A stretch of 64,000 bases of DNA from Williamsia sterculiae (GCF_900156495.1 NZ_FTNT01000002.1:402359-466358), one strand, 5' to 3'; positions 45,062 to 54,918 are shown, numbered from the stretch's first letter. Notes: generated by a model not told the origin, from the sequence alone. Program-made: numbers and translations.

Positions 45062-46176
45062 CCACTGCGCTGCCGTTGGACATGGCCGGTATCCGTGTCG
45101 CCCCCAAGGTGTTGCTGCACGATCATCTCGACGGGGGTCTGCGACCGTCGACGGTGCTGGAACTGGCGCAGCAGGTGGGGTACCCGGATCTACCGGCGTC
45201 CGACACCGAGTCGCTGGCCCGGTGGTTCCGCACGGCCGCGGACTCGGGTTCGCTGGAGCAGTATCTGGAGACCTTCGCGCACACCGTGGCGGTCATGCAG
45301 ACCGCTGCCGCGCTGGAACGGGTCGCGCGCGAGTGTGCGGAGGACCTCGCAGCCGACGGGGTGGTCTACGCCGAGGTGCGCTTCGCCCCGGAGCAACATC
45401 TGCAGGCCGGGCTGGACCTCGACGAGGTCGTCGAGGCGGTGTTGCGCGGCTTCACCGAAGGTGAGCAGAACGCGGCGCAGGCGGGCAAGCGCATCAAGGT
45501 GCGATGTCTGGTCACCGCGATGCGACACGCCGCACGTTCCCTCGAGATCGCCGAACTGGCCGTCCGGTTCCGGGCCCGCGGGGTGGTCGGCTTCGACATC
45601 GCCGGCGCCGAGGCCGGATTCCCGCCGAGCCGCCACCTCGACGCGTTCGAGTACATGCGTGCCCACAACGCCCCGTTCACCATCCACGCGGGGGAGGCGT
45701 TCGGCCTGCCGTCCATCCACGAGGCGATCAGCTTCTGTGGCACCGACCGTCTCGGACATGGCGTGCGGGTCATCGACGACATCGAACTCCCACCGGGCAC
45801 CGACCCGGCGGCCACCACCTTTCCCGACGTCACGCTGGGCGACATCGCGAACTACGTGCGTGACAAACGCATCCCGTTGGAGTTGTGTCCCAGTTCCAAC
45901 GTGCAGACCGGTGCGGTCACCGACATCGCGTCGCATCCGTTCAACGTGCTCGCCCGACTACGGTTCCGGGTGACGGTCAACACCGACAACCGGTTGATGA
46001 GTGACACCACGATGAGTCGGGAGTTCAAGAAACTCGCCGACCAGTTCGGCTACGGGTGGAGCGATCTCGAACGATTCACGGTGAACGCGATGAAGTCGGC
46101 GTTCATCCACTTCGACGAGCGGCTCGAACTCATCGATGAGGTGATCAAACCCGGATACGCGGTCCTCATCGAGTGA
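45058..46176 (+). CDS. add: adenosine deaminase
   Basis: 372-aa TIM-barrel zinc amidohydrolase converting adenosine to inosine. Metal and catalytic residues: [16 protein letters not shown] near residue 20 (HxH), [18 protein letters not shown] (His and Glu), [11 protein letters not shown] (His), and [10 protein letters not shown] (Asp). Last of the cdd-deoA-add salvage operon; inosine would go to the purine nucleoside phosphorylase at 53328. Confidence 0.95.
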   Translation: MTTALPLDMAGIRVAPKVLLHDHLDGGLRPSTVLELAQQVGYPDLPASDTESLARWFRTAADSGSLEQYLETFAHTVAVMQTAAALERVARECAEDLAADGVVYAEVRFAPEQHLQAGLDLDEVVEAVLRGFTEGEQNAAQAGKRIKVRCLVTAMRHAARSLEIAELAVRFRARGVVGFDIAGAEAGFPPSRHLDAFEYMRAHNAPFTIHAGEAFGLPSIHEAISFCGTDRLGHGVRVIDDIELPPGTDPAATTFPDVTLGDIANYVRDKRIPLELCPSSNVQTGAVTDIASHPFNVLARLRFRVTVNTDNRLMSDTTMSREFKKLADQFGYGWSDLERFTVNAMKSAFIHFDERLELIDEVIKPGYAVLIE

Positions 46177-46197
46177 TCGCGCCGATCGGCCGGGCGC

Positions 46198-47511
46198 TCA
46201 CTTCTTGGTGAGCCGGGCCTCGAAATCGTGTTCCAGTGCCTGCCACGCCTCGGCCTCGTTCTCGAACGGCGGACTCGGGGCGAGCCGCTTCGGGTCGGGG
46301 TGGGTGGTGTAGTCGACGAACCACCCCAGCGGGGTGGTCGACCCCAGAGCCTCGGTCACCGAGTCGTCGTCGGCGAAATCCGCTGCGTCGGTGAGGAGTT
46401 CGACGGCGAGCTCGAGCTGCTTGCGGTCCATCCGGCGCGGCCCGTCGGCGATGTCCTCGTCGATGCCGGGCAGCACGTAGACGTTCTCGTCGTAGACGTC
46501 GATCTCGAGTGAACCGTCGGTGGCCGCGACCTGCACCTCATCGAAGGTGCTGACCTCACCGAGCTCGTGGTCCGAGTTCTCGGCGACGAATCGGGTCAGC
46601 GCCCGGGCGGAGGTGAACACGAAGATCTTGCCCTCGTCGCCGAGAAACACCGGATCGTCGTCGAGGTAGCACCGCAGGGTCAGGTATTCACCGTCGGTGG
46701 TGACGATCTTGATGGGGTCGATGCCGACCGACGACCAGAAGTCCTCGTCGTCGTGTTCGTCGTCCGCGTCGTCGCTGTCGGCGGAGGTACCGATGGCGAC
46801 GGCCGCTACGCCCGCCCCCGCGGCGCCGGCGGACGCGCCCTCGACGTCGTCATCTACGTCGTCGTCCCCGATGTCGTCATCACTGTCCGGTTCGTCCTCG
46901 TCCTCCGCGCTGGCCGCGGCCTCCAGCTCCTCCTCGGCGACCTCGGTGGCGTTCTTGTCGACCGCCGGGGTGGTGATGACGTCGTCCACCGCGTCGACCA
47001 CGTCGTCCCAGTGCTTGGCGATGAGTCGTCCGATCCGGACCCAGAAGTCCTGGCCGTCGCGTCCCTCGAAGTTGCGGGTGCCGGTGGTCACCGCGCCCAG
47101 GATCGGGTTGCCGTTGAAGAATTTGGTGATCGTGACGATCTCGCAGACCTCACCGATGATCCGGACGATCTCCAGCACGTCCTCGAGTTCGGCGACGACC
47201 TCCGGGCTGGGGTCCTCGGAGGCGAGTTCGGGGACGCCGATCAGGTCGTAACTGCGCTCCGGTGCGGGGATCAGCTCGGCGGCGGCCAGGCCGGTCACGG
47301 TCTTCCAGGCCGGGTGGTCGGCCAAGTCGTTGTCGTCGTCGGTTCGCACGAAGCCCACCAGCTCGGCGACGGACGGGAAGGCGTAGAGATCCTCGTCCAG
47401 TCCGAGGAACGCCTCCCACTCGTCGTCACCGTCGCGCCAGCGTGGCGCCCACAGCGTGAATGCGTTCCCGTCGGTGATCCCGAGTTCGATCGGGACGATG
47501 TCTCCGGCCAT
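46198..47511 (-). CDS. acidic protein of unknown function (often labelled primosomal protein)
   Basis: 437 aa from ATG 47511. Two folded-looking halves flank an extremely acidic, Asp/Glu/Ala-rich linker (about residues 195-250; strings such as DEPDSDDDIGDDDVDDDVEG). The N-terminal half includes FTLWAPRWRDGDDEWEAFLG, and the C-terminal half FVAENSDHELGEVSTFDEVQ. No catalytic motif, signal or membrane segment. Relatives in mycolic-acid bacteria are called primosomal protein without, to my knowledge, experimental support. It lies downstream of the NlpC/P60 and EspC-like genes on the same strand. Confidence 0.6.
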   Translation of the reverse strand: MAGDIVPIELGITDGNAFTLWAPRWRDGDDEWEAFLGLDEDLYAFPSVAELVGFVRTDDDNDLADHPAWKTVTGLAAAELIPAPERSYDLIGVPELASEDPSPEVVAELEDVLEIVRIIGEVCEIVTITKFFNGNPILGAVTTGTRNFEGRDGQDFWVRIGRLIAKHWDDVVDAVDDVITTPAVDKNATEVAEEELEAAASAEDEDEPDSDDDIGDDDVDDDVEGASAGAAGAGVAAVAIGTSADSDDADDEHDDEDFWSSVGIDPIKIVTTDGEYLTLRCYLDDDPVFLGDEGKIFVFTSARALTRFVAENSDHELGEVSTFDEVQVAATDGSLEIDVYDENVYVLPGIDEDIADGPRRMDRKQLELAVELLTDAADFADDDSVTEALGSTTPLGWFVDYTTHPDPKRLAPSPPFENEAEAWQALEHDFEARLTKK

Positions 47512-47577
47512 GAGTCGACAGCCTATCGACCGGTGGGCGGTGTTCACCACGAGGGACGGTCAGGGCCGTTCGGCGGA

Positions 47578-48684
47578 TCAGGAGACCCGGTAGAAGCCCT
47601 GGAACGTCTGGCCGGCGTTGGAGGTGCGCAACGGACTGACGCTGACGGGGTCGCCTGCCTCCACCAGTTGATTGTTGCCCACGTACATGGCCACATGGCC
47701 CGACCAGACGGCCAGGTCACCGGGAAGCAGGTTCGACTGCGACACCGCGTGTCCGGCGGACCCCTGGTCCTGGGCAAGGCGGGGCAGCTCCACCCCGGAC
47801 TGGCGGTAGGCCCACTGGGTCAATCCGCTGCAGTCCAGGCCCTTCCCCGGCGTGGTCCCGCCCCAGACGTAGGGCACGCCGCGTTGGCTCAACGCCGCGC
47901 GCACCGCGGTTGCCGCTCGTTGGTTGGGTGCATAGGCGGTGGATCCGTCGGGTAGCTGCACGGCAACCCCGCCGGGGGTCGGGGCGGACGACAATCCGGC
48001 CGTCTCCGTACCCGCGGGGGGCGCCGAGGGTACGGCGGCCGCAGATTGCGTCGAGGCGGCGTCGGTGCCGGTCGGCGGTTGTGGATCAACCGGCCCGAAG
48101 GCGGCGTCGCGGAGGTTGCCGAGCTCCCGGCCCGCCCGTTCGAGCTGGGCGCGGGCATCGACGTCGGACACCTCCCCCGGGGCCTGACGCTCACCCAGCT
48201 CACGCAGTGCGTCCATCTGCGGGTGCAGCTCTGTCTGCACCCGCGCCACCACCGCGAGACCGCGCTGCAGGTGCGCGACAGCCACGGGGACGATCGCGGC
48301 GATGCCTGCCGGGGTGAACAGCGCGGGCCCCAGCGCGTTGGCGGTGTGCAGGAACGACTCGCAGATCGCCTCGAGCTCCACGGCTCCGCGCCGGACCACC
48401 TCGGCGGCGCGTTCGGTGATATCCGCGATCTCACCGCCGTCGGTGGTCAACTGCGCGGTGACCGAGTGCAGGCTGTCCAGACTCGCCGACGCGGCCTCGT
48501 GACCCTGGCCCGACCACCCGGCCGACAGGGCCTGCGTCGAGCGGGTGGACGAGGCACGGGCATCGTCGAGAGCGGTCGACGTGGAGCGCAGATGGTTGGT
48601 GGGACCCGGTTGGGGCAGCACACCGGTGCCCAGGGCGGCCACCAGTCCACGCAGCGGGATGATGAGCAGCTCGATGGGTGGCAT
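47578..48684 (-). CDS. NlpC/P60 peptidase with WXG-like N-terminal domain
   Basis: 368 aa. The N-terminal helical part (~residues 30-195) resembles WXG100/type VII substrates: long amphipathic helices with ALSAGWSGQGHEAASASLDS in the turn. A Pro/Ala-rich linker follows. The C-terminal ~110 residues are an NlpC/P60 domain: Cys in GKGLDCSGLTQWAYR, His in WSGHVAMYVGNNQLVEA. Such proteins cleave the gamma-D-Glu-mDAP link of peptidoglycan. No Sec signal is seen, so export through a type VII system fits. One base after the EspC-like gene. Confidence 0.8.
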   Translation of the reverse strand: MPPIELLIIPLRGLVAALGTGVLPQPGPTNHLRSTSTALDDARASSTRSTQALSAGWSGQGHEAASASLDSLHSVTAQLTTDGGEIADITERAAEVVRRGAVELEAICESFLHTANALGPALFTPAGIAAIVPVAVAHLQRGLAVVARVQTELHPQMDALRELGERQAPGEVSDVDARAQLERAGRELGNLRDAAFGPVDPQPPTGTDAASTQSAAAVPSAPPAGTETAGLSSAPTPGGVAVQLPDGSTAYAPNQRAATAVRAALSQRGVPYVWGGTTPGKGLDCSGLTQWAYRQSGVELPRLAQDQGSAGHAVSQSNLLPGDLAVWSGHVAMYVGNNQLVEAGDPVSVSPLRTSNAGQTFQGFYRVS

Positions 48685-48685
48685 C

Positions 48686-48997
48686 TCACAACCTCAGCGT
48701 GCGGTCGGCGGCCAGATCGTGCGCGCCTCGTGCGTCGCTCGCACGATAGTCCTCGCCGGAGGTGTCCGCGGCGCCTGCGAGCGTTCGGTACTGCTGCGCG
48801 ACCTCGCCGATCACCGCGTCACGATGTGCGCACGTCGCGGCGAGCACGGCCAGGAATTCGCTGCCGACGATGCCGAAGGTGGGCATCAGCGTGGCCACGT
48901 CGACGCCGCCCGCGGTTCCGGCGACGGACTCGGCGACGGTGCGTTCGGCGACGCCGAACGCACCCAGGGTGTCGGGGTCGACCTTCACGGGTTGCAC
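48686..48997 (-). CDS. EspC-like type VII secretion-associated protein
   Basis: 103 aa, helical, no signal peptide. The N-terminus MQPVKVDPDTLGAFG and its length fit the DUF2580/EspC family of ESX-linked small proteins. GAGGAGGA sits 5 nt before the GTG at 48997. Its stop is one base from the ATG of the NlpC/P60 gene, so the two are expressed together and may form a co-secreted pair. No ESX core genes (eccA-E) occur in the window. Confidence 0.7.
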   Translation of the reverse strand: MQPVKVDPDTLGAFGVAERTVAESVAGTAGGVDVATLMPTFGIVGSEFLAVLAATCAHRDAVIGEVAQQYRTLAGAADTSGEDYRASDARGAHDLAADRTLRL

Positions 48998-49144
48998 GTG
49001 AGTCCTCCTCGCTCGGGTTCGGTTCGGCGATATGACGATCCCACGTCGCCATTGGTTCCGCGTACCGCGTAGCTCAGACTTCGGTCTCCCGCAACGAATG
49101 ATGATCGCGACCGGTGTTGGCCTCGCCTTGACAGCAACGAGAAG

Positions 49145-49444
49145 TCACCAGATGCCACCGTACGACCCGCGGGGCATACCACCCCACGGGTCCTTGTCAC
49201 CGATGTTCAGAGCTTTCCAGTGGTACGCGTCGGAGTAATGGTGGTGCCATTGGGGCCACTCCATGAATTCATCGCCCGCCCGGCGCCGATAGCGCCGATA
49301 CTGGCGACGAGCCGTGAGGGTGACGGTCTCTTGTGCATCGAGCGCGGCCCGACGCGCACAGCGAATCGCTCTGTCGGTCTGTGACCGAGACAGCGCGTCC
49401 ACACGGCGATCTCGAAAGATGTCATTCCTTCGCCGAAGTCGCAT
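49145..49444 (-). CDS. small basic hypothetical protein
   Basis: 99 aa, very Arg-rich in the first half (RRQYRRYRRRAGDEFMEW) with an aromatic, Gly-rich end (HHHYSDAYHW, DPWGGMPRGSYGGIW). GAGGTG lies 6 nt before the ATG. Base composition is less GC-rich than its neighbours. No family is recognised. It may be a real recent gene or a chance reading frame in a 610-bp gap between the EspC-like gene and upp. Confidence 0.4.
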   Translation of the reverse strand: MRLRRRNDIFRDRRVDALSRSQTDRAIRCARRAALDAQETVTLTARRQYRRYRRRAGDEFMEWPQWHHHYSDAYHWKALNIGDKDPWGGMPRGSYGGIW

Positions 49445-49607
49445 CGCACACCTCGATGGTTCATCAGACGTTGGCCGCTGGACTACGAAGCCCGTCCTTC
49501 GACGATACCTCGATGTCGAGATCTGCTCTGGTCGCCCGTGAGCGGGTCAGGTCTATCCGTGCGCTGCTGCCATCAGAACCTGCGCCATCACCATTAGGGT
49601 TGCAGCC

Positions 49608-50231
49608 ATGCAGACGACGGTGGTGGAGCACCCACTGGCAGCGGTCCGACTCACCCAGATGCGCGACGAGCGCACGTCGAATGCGGGGTTCCGGGCGGCA
49701 CTGTCCGACCTGACCCGCATCCTCGTCTACGAGGCGCTGCGCGACGCACCGATCGCCGACGAACCGATCACCACCCCGGTCACCGCGACCGTGGGTGCGC
49801 GGCTGGCCGACCCGCCGCTGCTGGTCCCGGTACTGCGCGCGGGGCTCGGGATGGTCGATCAGGCGCACGCGATGGTGCCGGAGACCCTGGTCGGCTTCGT
49901 CGGCATCGCCCGCGACGAGACCACCCATCAGCCGGTGCCGTATCTGGAGTCACTCCCGGATGACCTGTCGCAGACCTCGGTGTTCGTGCTCGATCCCATG
50001 CTCGCGACCGGCGGGTCGATGCTGTACACGATCGAGTTGCTGGTGGCGCGCAACGTGCGCGACGTGACCGCCATCTGTGTGGTCGCCGCCCCCGAGGGGG
50101 TCGAGGCGCTCGCCGGATCGGGATACCCGGTGCGGCTGGTCACCGCGACCGTCGATGCCGGGCTCAACGACGACGCATACATCGTTCCGGGTCTCGGTGA
50201 TGCCGGTGATCGCCAGTTCGGACCCCGCTGA
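49608..50231 (+). CDS. upp: uracil phosphoribosyltransferase
   Basis: 207-aa salvage enzyme making UMP from uracil and PRPP. PRPP-binding loop [20 protein letters not shown]; uracil site near the C-terminus ([20 protein letters not shown]); [15 protein letters not shown] and [18 protein letters not shown] typical of Upp. Uses uracil released upstream by the cdd/deoA route. Confidence 0.95.
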   Translation: MQTTVVEHPLAAVRLTQMRDERTSNAGFRAALSDLTRILVYEALRDAPIADEPITTPVTATVGARLADPPLLVPVLRAGLGMVDQAHAMVPETLVGFVGIARDETTHQPVPYLESLPDDLSQTSVFVLDPMLATGGSMLYTIELLVARNVRDVTAICVVAAPEGVEALAGSGYPVRLVTATVDAGLNDDAYIVPGLGDAGDRQFGPR

Positions 50232-50259
50232 CCCACACCGCGACGACGTCCCAGGGATC

Positions 50260-51042
50260 TCAGCCCGACATCGCCGACCACCGACCGCCGCGCCGATGCA
50301 CCGTGACCGGGTGGTCGAAGGTCGCGGAGATGGTCGTCGACGTGAGCGACTCGTCGACCGGCCCGGACGCCACCGCCTGTCCGTCGCGCAGCAGGAACGC
50401 GTGGGTGGTGCTCGCGGGCAGGTCCTCGAGGTGGTGGGTGACCAGCACGCTGGCCATGTCGGCCACCTCCGTGCGCAACTGATCGACCGCGGTCAGCAAT
50501 TGTTCGCGGGCGGCCAGGTCTAGGCCGGTGGCCGGCTCGTCCAACAGCAAGAGGGCCGGCCGCGCGGTCAGCGCACGGGCGATCAGCGTTCGACCCCGCT
50601 CACCCTGGCTCATCGTGGTCCAGGTCAGTGTCCGACGGGCGCCCATCCCGAGCAGGTCGAGCAGTTGGTCGGCGTGGTCGTGTTCGGCACGGGTGTAGTC
50701 ACGGCGCGGATCCAGTTCGGGTGTGTTGGTCAGGCCGGTGAGCACCACATCGTGTGCGGTCAAGGGCAGGTCGAGGCGGTGCCGGGGATCGACGTGGCCG
50801 ATGTGCGTGCGCAGTTCGCGCATGTCGACGCGACCGAGTCGGGACCCCAGGACCTCGACGGTTCCGTGGGTCGGATGGCCGAACGCACCGAGGATGGTCA
50901 GCAAGGTCGACTTGCCCGCGCCGTTGGGGCCCAACAGTGCCCAGTGTTCACCCGCGGTGACGCGGAAGTCGACGTCGCGCAGCAGATATCGGCCACCACG
51001 GACGACATCCACCCCGGTCGCTGCGAGTACGGGCGGGGTCAT
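50260..51042 (-). CDS. ABC transporter ATP-binding protein
   Basis: 260-aa nucleotide-binding subunit. Walker A GPNGAGKST near residue 39; signature MSQGERGRTLIARAL, with SQGE in place of the usual SGGQ; Walker B LLLLDEPATGLD; H-loop VLVTHHLEDL. The signature and single-domain form resemble the ModF/YlmA (molybdate-type) ATPases. No permease gene is adjacent, so it may act with a distant partner or not in transport. It overlaps the membrane protein upstream by 4 bp. Confidence 0.82.
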   Translation of the reverse strand: MTPPVLAATGVDVVRGGRYLLRDVDFRVTAGEHWALLGPNGAGKSTLLTILGAFGHPTHGTVEVLGSRLGRVDMRELRTHIGHVDPRHRLDLPLTAHDVVLTGLTNTPELDPRRDYTRAEHDHADQLLDLLGMGARRTLTWTTMSQGERGRTLIARALTARPALLLLDEPATGLDLAAREQLLTAVDQLRTEVADMASVLVTHHLEDLPASTTHAFLLRDGQAVASGPVDESLTSTTISATFDHPVTVHRRGGRWSAMSG

Positions 51043-51641
51043 GAACTCCAGTACTCCAGCATCGGTTCGACCGCCAGGACGCTGCCGGCCTCGGAGATCA
51101 CCAGTGTGGCCGGGGAGATGTCGTAGGTCACGCCGTTGTTCTGCGCGGTGAAACCGGTCGCCGTGCGAGCCGGGAACTCGATCTCCACGGAACCCCCGTC
51201 GGCGAGTCCCTTGTAGTAGAGGCCACCTGCCACCCCCACCTGACAGATGACGATCCGGGACCGCGCGGTCCGCGCGACCATCACCACCCCGTCGGTCACG
51301 GTGTTGCAGCGTGGACCGCCGTCGAGGAAGCCCGACCCGTCGGTGTTGCTGACATCCGGCGACGGGCGTCGGGTGGGGGCGCCGCTCGCCGGGATGGTGG
51401 GCAATACCGGGGTGACGGTGACGGTCTTGCCCGGGGCCGTGGTGGTGACGATCGGCGGCAGGGTGCCGCCGGTCGCGGCGGTCGCGGACGCCGACGCGGT
51501 GTCGCCATGGTCGTCGTGGCGGGGGATGAACAGCAATCCGAGCACCACCGCGAGCGCGAGCACCACCAAGCCGACCACGGCAGCCGCCGCGACCAGGGGA
51601 CTGGTCCACGGCGAGCGGCGGTCATTCTGTGGACGCGTCAT
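51039..51641 (-). CDS. membrane-anchored protein of unknown function
   Basis: 200 aa. A short cytosolic basic start, one transmembrane helix (PLVAAAAVVGLVVLALAVVL, about residues 15-37), a Thr/Pro-rich linker, and an extracytoplasmic domain with two cysteines (GPRCNTVTDGVVMVA and RIVICQVGVAGGLYYKG). It resembles the extracellular part of some actinobacterial Ser/Thr-kinase-related proteins, but no kinase is present. Overlaps both pmmB (4 bp) and the ABC gene (4 bp), so the three are co-transcribed. Confidence 0.62.
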   Translation of the reverse strand: MTRPQNDRRSPWTSPLVAAAAVVGLVVLALAVVLGLLFIPRHDDHGDTASASATAATGGTLPPIVTTTAPGKTVTVTPVLPTIPASGAPTRRPSPDVSNTDGSGFLDGGPRCNTVTDGVVMVARTARSRIVICQVGVAGGLYYKGLADGGSVEIEFPARTATGFTAQNNGVTYDISPATLVISEAGSVLAVEPMLEYWSS

Positions 51642-53323
51642 CGTGATGCACCCCCGGCTTCCCGCAGCATCGACTCGACGTCGTCGCCCACCGCCTCCAG
51701 GAGGGCTCCGCATCGCGCGATCACGTCCGTCAGCGAGTCGGCATCGTCCACCGGTCCGACGATCTGCAGGTAGCTCTTGAGTTTGGGTTCGGTGCCCGAC
51801 GGTCTGACGACCACACGCAGGCGTCTGCTCGCCTCGTCCTCACCGGTCAGCGCCACCGCGTCGGTGCGGAGATGGTCGGTCCGTTCGGCGAAGTCGTCGA
51901 GGCGGAGCGCGACCCCGGCAACCGACCGTGGAGGTCGTGCGCGCAGCGACGACATCATCGCGGTGATCTGGTCGAGGTGATCCACCCGGATGGCACGTTG
52001 CGTGCTGAGATGCGCCCCGTGCTCCCGGAACAACTCGTGCAGAACACCGATGAGGCCGGTACCGGCGCCCGGCGCACCAAGGGTCGTGGCCTGGTGGGCC
52101 AGCACCGCCAGACACACCGCCGCGCTGAGCCCGTCCTTGTCACGGACCGCGTCGGGGTCGACGCAGTGTCCGATCGCCTCCTCGTACACGTACAGCAGGG
52201 GTTCACCCGCCCGCACCAGCCACTTGAACCCGGTGAGGGTCTGCACGTGGCGGGCCCCGGCAGCCGCGGCGACGGCGGGCAGCAGTGTTCCCGAGACGAT
52301 GGTGTTGGCGACCACCGGCACGGAGTCGCCGAACGGTGCGGCCTCGTCGAGGAGGAAGGCGCCGAGCAGACCGCCGGTCTCGTCACCGGTGAGCATTCGC
52401 CATCGCCCGTCGACCGCGGCACCCACCGCGCACCGGTCCGCATCGGGGTCCAGCGCGATGGCGATGTCTGCGTCCACGTCCCGGGCAAGGGCGAGTAGTC
52501 GATCGGCGGCCCCGGGTTCTTCCGGATTCGGGAACGCGACGGTCGGGAAGTCGGGATCTGGCGCGAACTGCTCGGCGACGACGTGCAGGTCGTCGAAACC
52601 GGCCTGTCGGAGGGCCTCCACCGCAATGGTCCCACCCACGCCGTGCATCGGGGTCAGCGCGATGCGCAGGGTCGACGACCGACTGCCGAACCGGTCCAAC
52701 AGTCGGCGCAGGTAGCGGTCGCGCACCTGGTCGGCACGCGGATCGTCGGACACCGGCGTCCGCGGCACCTCGTCCGCCCGTCCGACCTCGGACATGAGTT
52801 CCTCGATCCGGCTGTCGGCGGGCGGGATCAGCTGGGCGCCTTGTTCCAGGTACACCTTGTAGCCGTTGTCGGCTGCCGGGTTGTGCGACGCGGTGACCTG
52901 TATCGCGGCCACCGCGCGCAGATCGCGGGCGGCGAAGGCGACCAGTGGCGTGGGGGTGGCACCCGGTAATGCGACCACCTCGAAACCGGCCGCGGCAGCC
53001 ACCTCGGCGGCGGCCGTCGCGAACTCGACAGACCCGTGTCGGGCGTCCCGGCCGACCACGACGGTCCCGCCGGAGTGCCCCGATTCGTGCAACCACCTCG
53101 TCAGCGCGGCGGTGGCGGTGGTGACCACGGCGACGTTCATCCCCGACGGCCCGCCCCGCACCGGACCGCGCAGTCCCGCCGTGCCGAACCGCAGCGGCTC
53201 GTCGAACCGTTCACGCAGGTCGTCGGGCGACAGGGCGCGAAGTTCGGCACGGGTGTCGGGGTCGGGGTCGGCGTCGACCCAGCGATCGATGACGTCGATG
53301 TGTGCGGTGTCCGGGACGGTCAT
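51638..53323 (-). CDS. pmmB: phospho-sugar mutase (phosphoglucomutase/phosphomannomutase)
   Basis: 561-aa alpha-D-phosphohexomutase. The phosphoserine loop is IQVTASHNPAADNGYKVYLE; the Mg site IALDPDADRCAVG; the sugar-binding loop near YVYEEAIGHCVDPDAVRDKD; and the phosphate-binding VVRPSGTEPKLKSYLQ at the C-terminus. FGTAGLRGPVRGGPSGMN at the start is typical of the PmmB/PGM2 branch, which can also act on deoxyribose or ribose 1-phosphate; this suits a place beside nucleoside phosphorylases. 4 bp after punA. Confidence 0.92.
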   Translation of the reverse strand: MTVPDTAHIDVIDRWVDADPDPDTRAELRALSPDDLRERFDEPLRFGTAGLRGPVRGGPSGMNVAVVTTATAALTRWLHESGHSGGTVVVGRDARHGSVEFATAAAEVAAAAGFEVVALPGATPTPLVAFAARDLRAVAAIQVTASHNPAADNGYKVYLEQGAQLIPPADSRIEELMSEVGRADEVPRTPVSDDPRADQVRDRYLRRLLDRFGSRSSTLRIALTPMHGVGGTIAVEALRQAGFDDLHVVAEQFAPDPDFPTVAFPNPEEPGAADRLLALARDVDADIAIALDPDADRCAVGAAVDGRWRMLTGDETGGLLGAFLLDEAAPFGDSVPVVANTIVSGTLLPAVAAAAGARHVQTLTGFKWLVRAGEPLLYVYEEAIGHCVDPDAVRDKDGLSAAVCLAVLAHQATTLGAPGAGTGLIGVLHELFREHGAHLSTQRAIRVDHLDQITAMMSSLRARPPRSVAGVALRLDDFAERTDHLRTDAVALTGEDEASRRLRVVVRPSGTEPKLKSYLQIVGPVDDADSLTDVIARCGALLEAVGDDVESMLREAGGASR

Positions 53324-53327
53324 CGGA

Positions 53328-54176
53328 TCAGATCGCCGCGATGACCTTGGCGAGCAGTTCACCCATGCGTTCGGCCGACTCACGGCCGGCGGCGAGGACC
53401 TCCTCGTGGTTCAGCGACTCACCGGTGATCCCGGCGGCGAGGTTGCTGACCAGCGACACCGCCAACACTTCCATCCCCGCCGCGCGGGCGGCGATGGTCT
53501 CGTGCACGGTCGACATCCCCACCAGGTCGGCCCCCAGCGTGCGCAGCATACGGATCTCGGCAGGTGTCTCGTAGTGCGGGCCCGGCAGACCGGCGTAGAC
53601 CCCCTCGACCAACGACGGCTGCACGCGGTGTGCGAGGGCACGCAACCGCGGTGAATACGCATCGACGAGATCGACGAACTGCGCGCCGATCAGCGGTGAG
53701 CGCGCGGTGAGGTTCAGGTGGTCGGATATCAGCACCGGTTGCCCGACCGCGAGGTCCTCGCGGACACCCCCGGCAGCGTTGGTCAACACCACGGACCCGC
53801 ACCCGGCCGCGGCCGCGGTACGCACGGCGTGCACGACCCGACCCAGATGATGGCCCTCGTAGGCGTGGGTGCGGCCGAGCAGCACCAGCACCCGACGATC
53901 GCCGAGCCGCAGCGATCGAATGGTGCCGGTGTGCCCCAACGCACTCGGTGGGGTGAAACCGGGTATGTCGGCCATCGAGATGTCGGCGACCGACTCGCCC
54001 AACGAGTCCGCCGCGACGGCCCAGCCGGACCCCAGGACCACCGCGACGTCGTGGGCGGGGACGTCGGTCGCCTCGGCGATGGCGGCGGCGGCGAGGCCGG
54101 CCGCCGTGTCCGGATCGACGCCGGGGTCGACGTGCTCCGTGTCGGCCGTGATGTGGGCAGTGTCTCCACTGGTCAT
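53328..54176 (-). CDS. punA: purine nucleoside phosphorylase
   Basis: 282-aa trimeric PNP (family II) that splits inosine and guanosine into base plus ribose 1-phosphate. [16 protein letters not shown] and [20 protein letters not shown] bind phosphate; [20 protein letters not shown] and [20 protein letters not shown] form the purine pocket; [20 protein letters not shown] is conserved. The name deoD is also used for the mycobacterial gene. Followed directly by pmmB. Confidence 0.94.
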   Translation of the reverse strand: MTSGDTAHITADTEHVDPGVDPDTAAGLAAAAIAEATDVPAHDVAVVLGSGWAVAADSLGESVADISMADIPGFTPPSALGHTGTIRSLRLGDRRVLVLLGRTHAYEGHHLGRVVHAVRTAAAAGCGSVVLTNAAGGVREDLAVGQPVLISDHLNLTARSPLIGAQFVDLVDAYSPRLRALAHRVQPSLVEGVYAGLPGPHYETPAEIRMLRTLGADLVGMSTVHETIAARAAGMEVLAVSLVSNLAAGITGESLNHEEVLAAGRESAERMGELLAKVIAAI

Positions 54177-54219
54177 GGTCCAACCTTAAAGCGATCGGTG
54201 AGGCTATAGGGTTCACCCC

Positions 54220-54918
54220 ATGCCTTATCTGATCCGCAGCGATGAGATCTGGGAGCTGCAGCTGGGCACCGAGGGTGTCGAACTGGACGAACAGAATCCC
54301 GACAACCGGTTCTCCGACGTGTGGTTGAGCACGATCACCGAGCTGCTCGAGGTGATCGTCGCCGAACGGCCGTCAGGGGTGGTCCTCACCGCCACCGGGA
54401 AGTTCTTCAGCAACGGACTCGACGTCGAGTTCATCGCCGCCAACGCGAACGCGCTGCCCGCGTATCTGGACCGGGTACACGCGGTGTACCGCGCGGTGCT
54501 CACCCTGCCGGTCCCGACCGTCGCGGCGATCAACGGGCACGCCTTCGGCGCCGGTGCGATGCTCGCGCTGTGCACCGATCACCGGGTGATGCGTACCGAG
54601 CGCGGATACTTCTCCCTTCCCGAGGTGCTGCTCGGGATGCCGTTCACCCGGGGAATGGCCTCGTTGTTGCGTACGCGCCTCACCGATTCGACCGCCTCGG
54701 AGGCAATGTTCACGGGACGTCGATACGGCGCGCAGGAGGCGTGGGACGCGGGCATCGTGCACGCGACCGCCGACGTGGCCGATCTCGTGGACTCGGCGCG
54801 TGCCGTGGCGACCGAGCGTGCGGCGACCGCGGGATCGCCGCTGGGCGTGATCAAGGCCGGGCTGTACGCACCGCTGCTGGCGGATCTGGCCGTGGCCACA
54901 CCGCCGTCGCTGGTGTGA
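54220..54918 (+). CDS. enoyl-CoA hydratase/isomerase-family protein
   Basis: 232-aa crotonase-fold protein. Oxyanion-hole strands: VVLTATGKFFSNGLDVEFIA and INGHAFGAGAMLALCTDHRV. ERGYFSLPEVLLGMPFTRGM lines the active site. Some catalytic Glu positions of hydratases (first Glu of the A-E pair) are not obvious, so isomerase activity is as likely. TGATG overlap with the M20 gene downstream. Confidence 0.8.
   Translation: MPYLIRSDEIWELQLGTEGVELDEQNPDNRFSDVWLSTITELLEVIVAERPSGVVLTATGKFFSNGLDVEFIAANANALPAYLDRVHAVYRAVLTLPVPTVAAINGHAFGAGAMLALCTDHRVMRTERGYFSLPEVLLGMPFTRGMASLLRTRLTDSTASEAMFTGRRYGAQEAWDAGIVHATADVADLVDSARAVATERAATAGSPLGVIKAGLYAPLLADLAVATPPSLV

Noticed and set aside
46567-47955. A 462-residue plus-strand frame
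   Set aside because: Val/Gly/Arg/Asp-biased composition typical of antisense frames over the acidic protein gene; no motifs.
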